A DNA stretch of 64,000 bases from Neoarius graeffei (Eukaryota; Chordata; Actinopteri; Siluriformes; Ariidae). Position numbers and translations under genes: made by a program. Of this stretch, positions 12,791 through 26,632 are shown piece after piece (position 1 is the stretch's first letter; the number at the start of each line of letters is the position of its first letter). The notes beneath the pieces were generated by a model, which made no database searches, was not told where the DNA came from, and saw only the letters and a list, made by a program, of their open reading frames with translations. The stretch covers positions 36,815,654 to 36,879,653 of the forward strand of contig NC_083575.1 of NCBI RefSeq assembly GCF_027579695.1, in the 5' to 3' direction.

Positions 12791-12839
12791 CTAATCTAAT
12801 CTAATCTAATCTAATATAATATAATATAATATAATATGT

Positions 12840-13200
12840 TCAAAAGAGTGTTATTAGAAGCTTTGTGTAAACCCATAACTGCATGACAAATTGAGAGGAA
12901 CAGACATTAGGAATTTTCTCAACTGCTGAATTTTCCGCGTCTCGTCTAAACTGCCATCAGTTCTGTGAGTGATGTTAATGAGTGTTATAAATAATAGCAA
13001 GGCCATGTGCCACCCCGCTGACCGGCGGCCACTGTGCTCGGTTTTCCTCCTCACTGCTTTGGGTAATTAGTCGTTAACAGAGCAGTAATGCAGGGCTGAT
13101 GGATGGCCGCCGTCACTGGCCTTCAGCTCCAGCTCTATTATAGCGGCTCTGTAACTCCTCATTAGTGCACACACAGGCACAATGCCTTCCTACAGCTGGA
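12840..13200. promoter_or_regulatory. Candidate conserved non-coding segment upstream of pkdcc
   Basis: Unique, mixed-composition sequence without repeats, with several homeodomain-type cores (GGGTAATTAGTCGTTAAC near 13060, CTCATTAGTG near 13160). It is one of the few repeat-free stretches upstream of the promoter. Regulatory function is inference only. Confidence 0.35.
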
Positions 13201-13212
13201 CCGAATGTGCAC

Positions 13213-13213
<1 letters not shown>

Positions 13214-13291
<78 letters not shown>

Positions 13292-13389
13292 GCCTACCTA
13301 CTATCTATCTATCTGCCTACCTACTTCAAAGTCAAAGTGAACTTTACTGTCAATCAGACCATGTAACAGTTAATTACACAGATACTTAC

Positions 13390-13454
<65 letters not shown>

Positions 13455-13519
13455 GATGCTGTATTTTAAAGGTTGCAGGTCCGAGTTAAAGAAAGCTGAA
13501 GCATAAAATACAAGTGCCA

Positions 13520-13562
<43 letters not shown>
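13214..13562. repeat. (CTAT)n, (CTAT)n and (TC)n arrays
   Basis: (CTAT)n at 13214-13314 with CTGCCTAC variants, again at 13391-13454, and (TC)n at 13523-13562. Open frames reading IYLSIYLS are artefacts. Confidence 0.95.
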
Positions 13563-13564
<2 letters not shown>

Positions 13565-14039
13565 CTCGTGTCTGTTTTTAATTTAGACTTTCACTTCTCC
13601 GACCCCAGAGACATAATTATACACATTTTTCCTCTTTCTTTCCAAACAGCAAAAGTGCTCACAAAACTCCAGTCCAAACCGGAACGGACTATTAATTTAG
13701 AATAGCAGCCGAAATTCTGATGCGGTCCAAGGATCAGTCAGAAACAACAAAATTAAAAAGGGGTGGGTGGGGTGGGGGCCCTTTGGGGAGCTGGTTATAT
13801 CACGGGTCAATCACAGTGATTGCTTTAATAGAGCAATTCAGATTAAATACTATCAGACACCATTGTTATGGAAATGATTAAGCACGTGACATCATCTTTT
13901 TTTTTAATGTTTATGCGTTAAAAATGTTGCCTAGAAGTGCGTGGTAGCCTTAGATTTATCATCTTAAAAACCTACCGAGAGTGAAAGATACAGGCTGTGT
14001 GCTTTAAAAAAAAAAAAAGAAAAAAGAAAAAGAAATGTG

Positions 14040-14519
14040 TAGCTCCGCCCACCGCTCTGCAGAAATGCATTGTGGGAATTGTAGTCCGGGGCTGGGACCA
14101 ACGCGAACGGTCACGGCACTGAGCGCGAGCCGGAGTCAGCTGTCAGTCACGCTGACGTCATGTGTGTTTGAGTCGCACCTCGGCGCGCGCGCCCGCACGG
14201 GCTTGTCGTAGCGCGAGGGGAGACCCGAGATGCCGATGGGACTCGAGCGCGCGCGCCGACGAGCCAAGTGTCAGTGCGATCATGCCCGAAACGGGGTGGA
14301 TCTTAAATCATAACCGCGAGATGAAGCCGTGAGAGCGCGCATCGCCTGCGCACTGTATGGATCACCCACCCGCGGATCCTGAGAGCAGCGTCTTAGTGTT
14401 GTCTGCCCTTTCACATCTGCACCATTGAGCCCCGAGCGGCCAGGCTGCCTCGAGCTGCGAGGCTGTTCGGCGGACGCGAGCCCACTTACTTTCTGCTCGT
14501 CATTATAATCACGAACAAG
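14040..14519 (+). promoter_or_regulatory. pkdcc: CpG-rich promoter and 5' UTR of pkdcc
   Basis: The sequence changes abruptly from AT-rich to strongly GC- and CpG-rich (many CGCGCG runs around 14180-14260) just upstream of the pkdcc ATG, and the CpG richness continues through exon 1. This is the usual composition of a TATA-less vertebrate developmental promoter. The segment ACAATGCATTG-like / gcattgtgggaattgtagt near 14065 resembles a ZNF143/Staf-type site often found in such promoters. The transcription start is not determined. Confidence 0.7.
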
Positions 14520-15170
14520 ATGAAGCGGCGGAAAACGGTGCTGGCGGCGGCGTTCTGCTTCTCCTTTTGTCTGGGCACGCTCATGAACGTGCTCTTCGTG
14601 CCGGGCTTCGAACCACACCAGAGCCGCGACGCGGCACCGCAGCGCTCTTTGACAGAAACGCACTCATCTGTCAGTGCGCCTGGAGGAACCGCACCGATCC
14701 CGGGGTCCGGCGGCACCGGAGCGCGCAGCGATCTGCGCTTACAGATACTCCGGAGACTCGGAGAGGTGCTCCGGTACCAGAGTCGGCTCGAAGACGCACG
14801 ATCACTCGAACGCAGACGGCTGATGGATCTGGAACGGGCGAGCAGCTGGGATCAGTACCGAGCCGCGGAGAGAACCGGGGACGATCACGCGCGCGCTGCA
14901 GGCGGGTCAGGCGGTGCGCTCGGGTGCGGGGCCCTGGAGAGACCCAGCAGTGTGCAGTTTGTGGGCTCGGGATACACCAAAGCCGTGTACCGAGCGGAAC
15001 TGAACACCAGCTTCTCCGTGGCCCTCAAATCCGTGGACCTCACCGGACACGACATGGAGAGCTGCGTGAAAAGGTACAGCTCAGCTGAGGACTGTTACCG
15101 GCTCGCTTCATTCAAGATCATCAAAGAGATGACGCTCATGGAGAGACTTCAACATCCCAACATCCTCAAG
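14520..15170 (+). CDS. pkdcc: pkdcc exon 1 (residues 1-217)
   Basis: ATG at 14520 opens [12 protein letters not shown], a basic start followed by a hydrophobic segment, as expected for a signal peptide or anchor. The exon encodes the variable linker, the [10 protein letters not shown] motif, the ATP loop (149-157), K170 and the helix running to HPNILK. It ends AAG|gtactc in phase 0. GC content is very high. Long open frames overlapping it in other frames come from that composition and are not genes. A (TTTC)n array starts 20 nt after the donor. Confidence 0.96.
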
Positions 15171-15188
15171 GTACTCTCCAAATCTGTG

Positions 15189-15235
<47 letters not shown>

Positions 15236-15548
15236 TCCATCCAAACAATGCACCTAAATGCACATTTTCACAATCAGTAACTCCAGGAACCTTCACTCAG
15301 TTAAGTGTAATGGAATATATTTTTTCCTAAATCCACCAGTTGCCTCATATTTATTTAAAATTTCTGATTAAAAGGATGAAAACAAACAATTGATTATTTT
15401 AATTAACTGCGTCATAAATCACTCAGTTTGCTGCGCTTTTGCTGAATAAACACTGGAGGTGCGAATATTTACGCGCGGCGCGTGAAAACCAGGACAGCTT
15501 TATCCTAACCTAACACTTCAGCTAAACGTGTGTATTCAGCTCCTGTGG

Positions 15549-15599
<51 letters not shown>

Positions 15600-16239
15600 C
15601 CATTTGTTCATTGAATAATATTAATAATAGAGCTGTGGGTGAAGGTGGGATCTTTAAAGTGCTATTCTTTCTATATTACAGGATATTATTTATATTTATA
15701 TTTATGTTCTCTCGGCGCAGAACTGGAGAAACTGTTCGGCCTTTTAAACATCAAGATATTAATTCAAGCCTGTTTCGTTGTTGTAAATAATAATAATAAA
15801 AAAAGATTGAGTCTTATTAGGCCTGCTGAATGTACTGTAGATAGATAAACCACGTGAACACTTAGGGGATTAGTATTTTAGCGATGAATTAATCACGTGA
15901 CATCAGTTATTTTGACCAATTCAAGCCAACATCTATTCAATTCTTGGATCACACAGGCCTGTTGTACAGACACACACACACCTGGAAATGATCTAGTAGC
16001 TTCTGCAATAAAGCATTGAATTATTTTTAGGGGTGTTCTTTTTTTCGATTACAAGCATCATCGGAGGTTAGTATCGCGATAACGATAATCAGACGGTTCT
16101 AAGTGAATAACTGGATCCACGGGTTTGGCTACAGATAGTTGAGCTGGTTGCCTGAGTGTTTTGTGTTTTGGAGACTGGTTTGGCTTTGAGTCAGTGAGGC
16201 ATTTAATTAGTGAAACTTCAACAAAATGTGATTAAGTTG

Positions 16240-16283
<44 letters not shown>

Positions 16284-19200
16284 ACCAAACACAGAAGTGA
16301 AAACCTTGTGCTGAATTAAAACCTACAAGAATTATTTGGACACAGATAAACAGCATATAAATGAATGCAACACTACAGGAGATCATTCAGCACCCGGGAT
16401 CTCAATACTTTGCGCTTTATCGTTCCAGCACGAGACCCACAGAGCAGGAAAATCCCCAGACAAAAGAAAGTCCAACTAAATTAAAATCCCCAAACCACAG
16501 CGCTGAGGAGAACAGAGTCACAGATTGGGTTCACCCCACATTCACTCAGATAGAAGCAGATCAGGGAAAGCTGGAGGATTTCTACAAGTGCATTTATTTT
16601 TTTTGCACTGCAGACTTTGAAAATGAAAATGAGACATTTTCAGACTTTGTGCTTGTTTATCAAATCAGTTTAGATTCTGGCACAACAACTTGAAGGGCCA
16701 ACTTGAGTGATAAGTAGATGCTTTTAAATATTTACATGAATTTCAGACCTTCTTAGTATTCACTATGTGTCCCCTTTTTTGCTTTAATAGCAGTGTGTAC
16801 TCGAGCTGAATCAACTCGACAGGTTTGTGCTAAACCTTATGATCCATTTTAGATCAAATCGACCAGTGTACAGAAGAGAAGAGATCAGACATGAGGACAA
16901 TCTGACCTTTTACACAAAGCAATTCACATGGTCACGACATTTGCTTTATTTAAATAAGGACCTAGAAATCGTGCTGAATATTGAATGCTGAAAATATCGA
17001 ACATTTACTTTCTTCCTTTTGCATATTTCAGAATTCTAAAACCTGTTTATTTCCACTTATAAATAAATAAATAAATAAACCCAGCAACTTCTTAATCAAA
17101 AAGTGTGACTGTTATATTCTATAAGATATATACTATATTTCTAAAAGAAGTTCGGTAATTAATTTTGGCTGTAAAGTTCATTAATGTACAATGACGAACT
17201 TTTCCGTGCACGCTTTCTGTTTGCAGCCAAACTCCACTGAACACGTTAAATGCTGAATTTACTTTTACAGTCTTGAATTAACACCCAGTGTAGAATTAAC
17301 ACCTACAGTGTAGAATTAACACCTCTGCGTACTGAGTCAACACCTGCACTGCTGAATTGACACCTTTGTTAAGTAAATTAACTCTCACTGTTGAGAATTT
17401 GCTTTAAGGCTGAAATAAATCCTGGAATTGTGAATTCATCACTTTGGAGGTTACTGTGTTTTTTTTTTTTTTAGGTTAGTTTAGTTTATCACTTAAAAAT
17501 GTATTGTAAATAAGTTTTGGTGAGCATTATTTATAGTCTTAAGCTCTGTTCGTGCCACAGGCTATATGCGCTTCCTCTCATTTCTAATTTTCTTTCAGTG
17601 GATGTGTACTGTTTATACTTTTACACTTATTTCGTAATCGAAGGGTTTTGTTTGATTCAGTAATGATTATACAGATAGGACGTGCTTAGCTGAAACTTCT
17701 GTACCATTAGTCATACTTTCTTTCTTGCCTTTCTTCCAGAGATGGATATAACCAGTTGACTATAGCACGGTTCTGTCAACTGTAACTCTCTTGTTCCTGG
17801 CTGGTTGAAATCAGTGTTTTTAAAATTGTATTTTATTCATTCGATTATAACTGAGACTGTAAACCATTTTTCTGACTGCACACATGCTTATACATTTGTT
17901 TGTTTTGTTTGGAGCTAGTCCTAATATCTCTCTTAATCACACACTGACACATACAGAATGCCAGAAAGATCGACCAGCATGCAGGGATGCGGCTGCGGAA
18001 TAAAGAGTGTGACTTAACTTCACTAAGCACTTCAGTGGCGCTGAATTCAGTGCCACGTCTTTGGGCTGCAAACGTGTGCTTCCAAGCAGAGCAGCGCTTG
18101 TGGCTGCTGACACATCAGCTGAATACGTCAGCAATAGACTGTTTTTCGAATAATGCTCTTACAATTATAAGCAAGTGATTTAAGAGTGTCACCTCCATAA
18201 TACAAAAATTAAGATTCAATTATTATGATCTACATTTAAGCATTAAAATACAGTACTGGATGTATGCTGCCCGAGCTAAAGCCTCACCTCATCAGTCTAA
18301 GGCTCAGAGTGTTGCTTTTCGTTTTCTTTGGCAGGAACATGTCAGACAGAATTGTGCAGTCCGAGGGGTCAGAGGTGAGATCTGATATGATGGCTTGATT
18401 AAAACCAGGCTGGGGTTCAGTCGGAGTGCACGTAGTATGGTTCTGCACTAAACTGGACCTTCTCTTTCTCTGAAATAGGCAGAACAGTTGAGTGTTGTGA
18501 TGTCTGTGGTTAACATCTCGAATGCACATCCGGAAATGAAGTGTCTGTGAGTTTTCTGCTTCGGATGGAAGCGTACACCTGATGTATAAATAGATGCATG
18601 TGTGTGTGGTGTGGGGTGCATGCACAGTAGGGGAGGGGGGTGAGTATTCGGGGGAGATGACGCCTCAGGCAGAGCTGAGTGACTCTCGTGCCCTCTGCCA
18701 TGTTTGTGTGAGTGTGAACAAGACGAATCGCTGGAGATCAGAGATGGAGATAATGCCAGAGGCAGCCAGAGTGTGCTCAGAGAAACCGTGTGTGTGTGAG
18801 AGCATGTTGGAGTGCAAAAGATAAACGAACATCATTGGGTCAATGTGTATGTGTGTGGGGGATAATGGGTTGAGCTTGAGGTGTTTCTCCTTACCTTCTT
18901 GGTGGGCTAATCAGGGCTTTTGTACTGGTTTTTGTACAGAGTTGTTTTCTGTAGGCAGAAGGACGTGAGAGGGGCCAAAGCCAGAGCCTGGGCCCTCTCT
19001 GTAATTAAACACGGGTTAACACTTTAACCTCCCACTTCCACAGGAAGGAAGTGTAAAAAAAAAGAGAAAATCCTCAAAAATGCTAGACCTAGTGTGATTT
19101 GTACTGGAATTTTATGCATTTTGCAATATTAAAATTGTTCACAGACACAACACATTCATTTCCATTAATTTTCTATGAGCGGTGGATCTCACGCACCATT

Positions 19201-19285
19201 TTCTTATGTAAACCACAAATGGAGCAGTGCTCTGGCACAAAGATTTAATAAGAAATAATAATGTACTTCACAGTTACACTAAAAT

Positions 19286-19318
<33 letters not shown>

Positions 19319-21255
19319 GTATAAAGTAACACTTTGTTATTTGACTATTTTAAAGTTCTTGCTGTATCATGTGCCTTTGCCAGAAAATAATTAGAATATA
19401 ATATTATATTTTCATATAATACTGATGCCAAAATGAAAATCTGATTGTACAGAAATAAACTGAGCCCCTATGGTAGAAACACATATCATATATTAAAAAA
19501 AGGTAGTCAATATTTCATTGATATTAATATTAAAACTCTGTACATAAAGTGAATGTTAATGTTATACACCATTAGCACCTACAGTATGAAAAGAGTAAAG
19601 CTCCCCTGTTGCTAAATCTCAATTTAACTCCCATACTTTATTCATCTAATGAACTGATGATACATTTGATGAAATATATCATTGTGACACTACAATTAAA
19701 AACAAACTAAAAATTTTTTTTTTTTTTTAAAGCTTGGACTTTATTTCAGAACATATTTTGCTCCTTTGTAGCCTTTTCCTTCACGTAGCGGATCAAATAG
19801 CATTAATTTCACAGATCTGATTGTGTAATAACTCAGAGGTGGACAGTAACGAAGTACATTTACTTGAGTACTGTACTTGAGGACATTTTTTGAGTATCTG
19901 TACTTTACTTGAGTATTATTCTTTTGGGAAACTTATAACTTTAACTTCACTACATTTGAAAGACAAATATCGTACTTTTCACTCCACTACATTTCTGTCA
20001 AGGTCCTCGTTACTCGTGACTATGAAGCAGCTTTGAAAGTGGATGTTCTTTTCTTTTCTAAAACGTGATTGGCTTTCTCAGTGTCACCTGCGAAAAAACA
20101 GTCAGTAATCACTAGGGTCACGTCACGTCCATAGACTGTATAAAATCAAGTTCAGCAGCATTGTTTGAACACGATCGGTTGATGGCAGAATGGAAGGAGG
20201 CGGTTCTTCTGGGGAATGCACACACCCAGGGCTATACCTAGAACCCATGTTTCAGTTTTCTGAAAGGATTAAAGATTTGTTTCATTTTAAATGTTTACTT
20301 TGTTTGCCGAAAACAAACCACATCATGGCCTACAAAAACTCGCCATCCAACCTGTGGAAGCATATTGACGTCTATAAACGTTTTATTCCAAGAGAAAGCT
20401 TGCAATAAAGTTGTGTGTGCTTTTTGAGCTGGCAATAATGTTGCAATAGCTATACAGTCTGATTAGTCAAATGACTTTCTATGGATTTGCTCATCAAGTT
20501 GCCATCGCCTTGTCCACGGCTAACATTAACACATAGCTAGTTAACTTGGACACTGTTAGTTACGGTAGCATGTAAAAACGGAGTTACGCTAACATGAATA
20601 ACGTTAACTTATCTGAAGTCCTTTCAGGAATATGTTTCAGCATAATCTTGCCAATAAACAGAATGTAGAAATCTGTGTTTATCTGTGTTGAAAGGTGTTT
20701 ATTCTACAGGTTCTACAAGTTAGTCAGTAAATCCAGTCGGTTGCTTCAGAGGCATTAGGTTTTGTAAGCGTTGTGGCAATAACACAACGATGCGTTGACA
20801 GAAAATGTACTTTTAATACTTAAGTATTTTTAAAAGCAAATACTTCACTACTTGAGTAAATATTTGACTGTCCAACTTTCACTTGTATCGGAGTCACATT
20901 TGACCAGTGGGATCTGTACTTTGACTTAAGTAATGAAGTTGGGTACTTTGTCCTCGTCTGGTAATACTGAGAGTCCACACTGCACATTATTATGTATACA
21001 CGTGATGAGTTTGATCCTCGGAGATCCTTGTTGGTGTATATGCTGACTACAGGGCAAGGGAATGTATCTACTAACATCCCTACCAATATGAGGATTTCAC
21101 AGTGAATTATATTTTACATAGAATACTTAAGTTTTTCAGTTCTTCGCTGCTTTAGACCTGGGCACTTTTTACCCCAAACCTGCCTTCATGCTGCTTTTCA
21201 TTCATGTTTTTGTCATCAACAATTTCTGTCAAGAATGTACATCAAGTACTGTATG

Positions 21256-21302
<47 letters not shown>

Positions 21303-24300
21303 CCCCCCCCTTTGAATTTGATACTGATATGTATGTCAAGAAATTTGTAGTTGTTGTAACATTATCTATCTATCTATCTGACTATCTATCTGCCTGTCTG
21401 CTTGCATACCTACCTGCCTGTCTGTCTGCCTATCTATTTTCATTCGGACGTTAGAAAAATTTTTCCCACCGGAATTAGATACACCATAAATCATATTTAA
21501 GTTGCCAGTCTGAATGTAGACAAAACTCTCGACTTTTCTAACTGCATCCATGTTACAATAAGCATTCCCTGATAAGCAAAGATGCACAGAGACTATAGCA
21601 TTGCCCGTTATAAAACCTCCCGGACTTCCCAAATGAAAATGTTCATGGTCCCATGTCTCTGTTCCACTCTTTGTTTTTTTTTTCTTTGTTTTTTTTTTTG
21701 AGCAGACTTTCTGGCTACTTGAGGAGAACATTTCTCTTGCATACAAACTCTTAAAGATCCTTATTATTTTCAGTGCTTCAGTTCACAGCTCAGCTCCAGC
21801 TTCCAAAAAGAGGTGAGGGGTGGGGAGGGGGTGTTGTGCAAATATTTATAGGTGAAGAGATTTCATTGGATGCTGTCATCAGGACGGGTTTAGCTTCGCT
21901 GGATTTTAGTAAGTGGCGCTTGTTGAGAATTTGTCTTTAGGGAGGTTTGTACTAATTAGAAAATCTTGCTGAATCTGGATATAAGGGCGACGTAGAGGGA
22001 AAGCATGATGTGTTTATGTTCATATTTAATACTTTTGCAAGCACTTGCATCCTTCAGCAAATAAGTTTTAATGATTTTTTTTATTTCTCTATTAAAGCAC
22101 AGTAAGTCAGTGATATGTAAAGTTTAGTTTTCCAGTGAGGGAGAACTGACTCAGAGGTTTTTCCAGCGGTGTTCCATCCAAATCCTGATGAAAATAGGGC
22201 ACTAAATTATAGCCTCACACCCACCCTCACATATACACTCTCTCTCTCTCTCTCTTACACATGACACACATAACTTAACCCAGGCTTGAATAGCATCCCA
22301 GCTATAATTCACCACCCACACGGGCTGTACGATTAGGATCACGCTCGCGTCTCTGAGCCGCTCTTGTTCTAGCGGACAGTTGCTCGTTCACTGACCCAGA
22401 GCCGTACACACCTGGCTACTACTGGCCTGTCCCATTACACAAACATCACCATCACTGTGGCTGTTTTGATGCGCTGCCAGAGTGCCCTTGTTAAAAGAGT
22501 GTGACAGAAGCAGACGTGTTTGTGTTTGCACGTGCGCTGAGCCTGTCAGGCCAAGTGTGTATTTACAAATTAATAACACTTCATACAGAAATGCTTTTGT
22601 ACAGGCCCTGGAGCGTTGGCATACAGTCTGGTTTGGTTTGGTCCACTCAGCAGTTGGGTAGACACATGCTTGTAGATACAGTTTGGCTTCTGTCATTTGC
22701 TTTACATGAAGCGAGCTTCTTGTGCACTCTGTACTGTCCATGGTTTTCAGCATTAGCACTTGTACTAAGGATGAATGCGTCTACTGTATTGATCATACGG
22801 CAACAAGACACTATCTGGCTGCGTGCTGTGGAAAATGAGATACAGAAAACTGGAAAAATCTCCAAAGTTGATTTAATGTGTCATAACTTTTTATAAAATA
22901 TAGAAACGTTATAACACACATAATGATCGTAGGTGTTTTTCCAGCCGAGTGTCAGACAAAATTTATAGGAAGTTTAAGAAGTGTGAGCGTGATTGTGTTT
23001 GATTTCTCCCAAATGCATTTGGAAGAAAAGTGCCGAGCACCAACCCTCCATATTTATAAATTTTCCGACCATGGATTTCCTACACATTTACAGTTATGAG
23101 ATGCTGCTTTTGCTCTTAACTTCCTAACACATTATGGATAAAAAGAAAACTTCTAGGCGGCACGGTGGTGTAGTGGTTAGCGCTGTCGCCTCACAGCAAG
23201 AAGGTCCGGGTTCGAGCCCCGTGGCTGGCGAGGGCCTTTCTGTGCGGAGTTTGCATGTTCTCCCCGTGTCCGCGTGGGTTTCCTCCGGGTGCTCCGGTTT
23301 CCCCCACAGTCCAAAGACATGCAGGTTAGGTTAACTGGTGACTCTAAATTGACTGTAGGTGTGAATGTGAGTGTGAATGGTTGTCTGTGTCTATGTGTCA
23401 GCCCTGTGATGACCTGGCGACTTGTCCAGGGTGTACCCCGCCTTTCGCCCGTAGTCAGCTGGGATAGGCTCCAGCTTGCCTGCGACCCTGTAGAACAGGA
23501 TAAAGCGGCTAGAGATAATGAGATGAGATGAGAAAACTTCTAATAAAATGTATATCTACAAAAACACATATTTGATTGAAACAGAATTCACAGCTCAGTC
23601 AATAATACTGAATTAGTTAAGTATGATTAATTTTCTTAAATACTTGATATTGAATGCACTTTTCCGAGTTGAGATTTTCATTCTCACCTTTTCCCGAATA
23701 CTTCTTCGATAAACCAGGGAATTCTTGCTTTTGGGTGAGGAAACAGACAACACTTTGACACTTGTTTACATTAAGTCCTGGACAGACCTAAAATATTAAT
23801 AATGCATTATTTTAACATTCTGAACAGAAATAAAAGTCATTTGCTTTTGCATTTTCTTTCCATGTAATGCTGGTGATTTTATCCAAACAGTGTAAATTGG
23901 ATTAGACCTTTGACTAGGCCTTGTGTTTATTTTAGGACTTTCTGGACCAGAAATGTAAATTAGTTTAAACTCAGGATAGCTTTAGTGAGCAAAAGTCATT
24001 TTGTGTCTTTGGAACAGTTTCCCTGGAGTGCTGCATGTACCAGATTGGAAAAGAAAAAAAAAAGATTTTGAGGAATATTTTCTTGCAGTCTTTTCACAGA
24101 GCAACAAAGATACTGTAAAAAAAAAAAAAAAAAAAGACAGAGCAGGGCTGGAGAAATGTAATGACACTCATAGTAAACAGGCAGGACAGGCAGGTTGACC
24201 TTTGACCCGAGTTCAGACAAAATGGCACCATGTGGTCCAGCAGACAGCCACCGCTCCTGCAGGTTATCTTCCAAAACTGTGGCGTCCCAGCAGCCGAGGA

Positions 24301-24304
24301 GTCT

Positions 24305-24357
<53 letters not shown>

Positions 24358-26566
24358 CTGAAACACGTTGATAATAGTCATTAGAAACTTTCTAATTAAC
24401 AGTTATTCCACGAAATCAAGTCATAGATGATCTGATAACCCTATAAGCCATGTACAACAAGATTGAGTGGAATAATTGTTTTATTCTATCCACATTCACA
24501 GGATTTTGAGAAACGGAGCATTTTTATTTTTATTTTTTGCAAATTCGATCAATAAATCCATCCATCCATCATCTATAGCCGCTTATCCTGTACTGGGTCG
24601 CAGGCAAGCTGGAGCCTATCCCAGCTGACTACGGGCGAAAGGCGGGGTACACCCTGGACAAGTCGCCAGGTCATCACAGGGCTGACACATAGACACAGAC
24701 AACCATTCACACTCACATTCACACCTACGGTCAATTTAGAGTCACCAGTTAACCTAACCTGCATGGACTGTGGGGGAAACCGGAGCACCCGGAGGAAACC
24801 CACGCGGACACGGGGAGAACATGCAAACTCCGCACAGAAAGGCCCTCGCCGGCCACGGGGCTCGAACCCGGACCTTCTTGCTATGAGGCGACAGTGCTAA
24901 CCACTACACCACCGTGCCGCCCGATCAATAAATACTGTATACAAAACGTCCAACAAAATAATTTCCGCTTAGAATGTAAACAAACTGGCGAAATGACAGT
25001 AGCAATTTGTGAAAAATGCGATGATAATAATTCTTGGAAAAAAAAGATACGTTCTTACCATCAAATGCTTTCAATCCATATTTTTTTTTGTATTTTTGGG
25101 GGTTTGTTTTCGAGCAGAGTTTTCATTTCATCCTCGGTTGGTTCAGCAACACGCTCTGCCGTTTTATTTTTCTCTACTCATGGTATATGAGCTGATAGCC
25201 TAGTAGTACAATAGCCAATCAGAGCGAGCGATTGCTCAGTGAATGTGGATAGAATAATCACAAATAGAGCCCTGGTGTCCGGTCCCACATCTGATAGCCT
25301 GTTAGCAGGAGTGGTCTGACCTGAAGCGCTTTCTATATTTATATTAGCGCCTGCCATCATTTTTAGCATGTCACTACTAAACCAAATCAGGTCTGGTAGA
25401 CCATTAAACATCGATCAAAGATCACATCAAGGCAACAATGACAGTATTTGCATATAACAGCTGACTTAAAACTTTTAAATGAGCTGAAGAGAAATGAGCG
25501 AGAAGTTGAGTGCTTCCTCAAGTGCATGCTCTTTCAACACCAAGAGTTGGGTGATGTGACAAGGGCTTTCCATTAGCCTGTGCCCAGAGTGCTTTCCTTT
25601 CAAGCCATATGGCACACACACACACACACACACACCACCACCACCACCTATAACTTCCCCCAGGCTAAAAAATGAGTGTGCCAGGCGGCACACCCAATCC
25701 GTAGCAGTGGATGTCCTTCCAGCGTGTGTTTTTGTGAGTGTGTGTATGGGTGAAGAAGGATGGCCATTGCTAAACAAGACTAAGATACATACAGTAGCAT
25801 TGCCCCTGTCCTTATGAGCATCTTCACAATTGTATTAGACGTAAGTGATGGCAGGCATCGTTCGTGTTTAGAGGAGTGTTTCTCCAGGAATAGATGTTTG
25901 CAGGTGTCAGTACGTTCACAGGCAGAATGTCACAGCCCAGTGTGAGAGTATAGCACTGCGTATGCGTTTCCTCCTAAAATTAGTCTCACACGCCCACACT
26001 CACACGGTGCAAGAGACCTCTATGCTTTAATGGTCTTTCCAGGATTTGATTACAAACCAGTTGAATTGAAACCAGCCACTTAAAAAAAAAAAAAAGAGTG
26101 AGGAAGACGACAAGCTCTGATCTGCTAATAAACATGCTCGGCATTTTCCTCTTTGTACCCAGAGACTCTGGTGGTGGTACGGGTCGTTCACATTGCCACA
26201 GGTTGTTTTTGCTTCCAGATGAAATTTCATGCTGTTTAAGTTTAACTAGCTTCTTTGGCTCAAATTAGCGAAAGAAAATGTTTCTGTAAGCAAAGCGCCA
26301 AACGCAGTGGCATGCACTCATGCCTCAGCAGTATAAGGGGAAAAGGACATTCAGTGACTCTGCGCTTCCCCCCGCACACTCTCCCCCCACCCCATACACT
26401 CGATTTATACACACTCATATGATCTAACTTCCTAATTAAATTTCCATCCCTAATGGTGCCGGCTTATTATACTTCACTCATGCCAGCTGCTGACTCGAAA
26501 GCATGGTACTGATTTATTCTTATCTCTAATCTGATACTTCACTCCTCTGGTCTGCCTTCACCAGGG

Positions 26567-26632
<66 letters not shown>

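Larger units (their letters stand above)
9181..12838. repeat. (ATAAT)n pentanucleotide tract broken into five pieces
   Basis: Pieces at 9181-9196, 10127-10185, 11791-11865, 12234-12283 and 12813-12838 (the last preceded by a TCTAA variant at 12785-12812). Two SINEs, Tc1 A, the 0.5-kb repeat and an unassigned segment separate them. Confidence 0.85.

Noticed and set aside
14567-15088. Long overlapping frames in other frames and on the minus strand across pkdcc exon 1
   Set aside because: High GC content lowers stop frequency. Only the pkdcc frame matches a known protein and joins to the later exons.
22388-22896. Overlapping frames on both strands in intron 1
   Set aside because: No recognisable domain, opposite-strand overlap, and no splice context.
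23156-23240. tRNA-like sequence with A and B boxes
   Set aside because: These are SINE heads repeated about twenty times, with diverged arms and SINE bodies attached, not functional tRNA genes.
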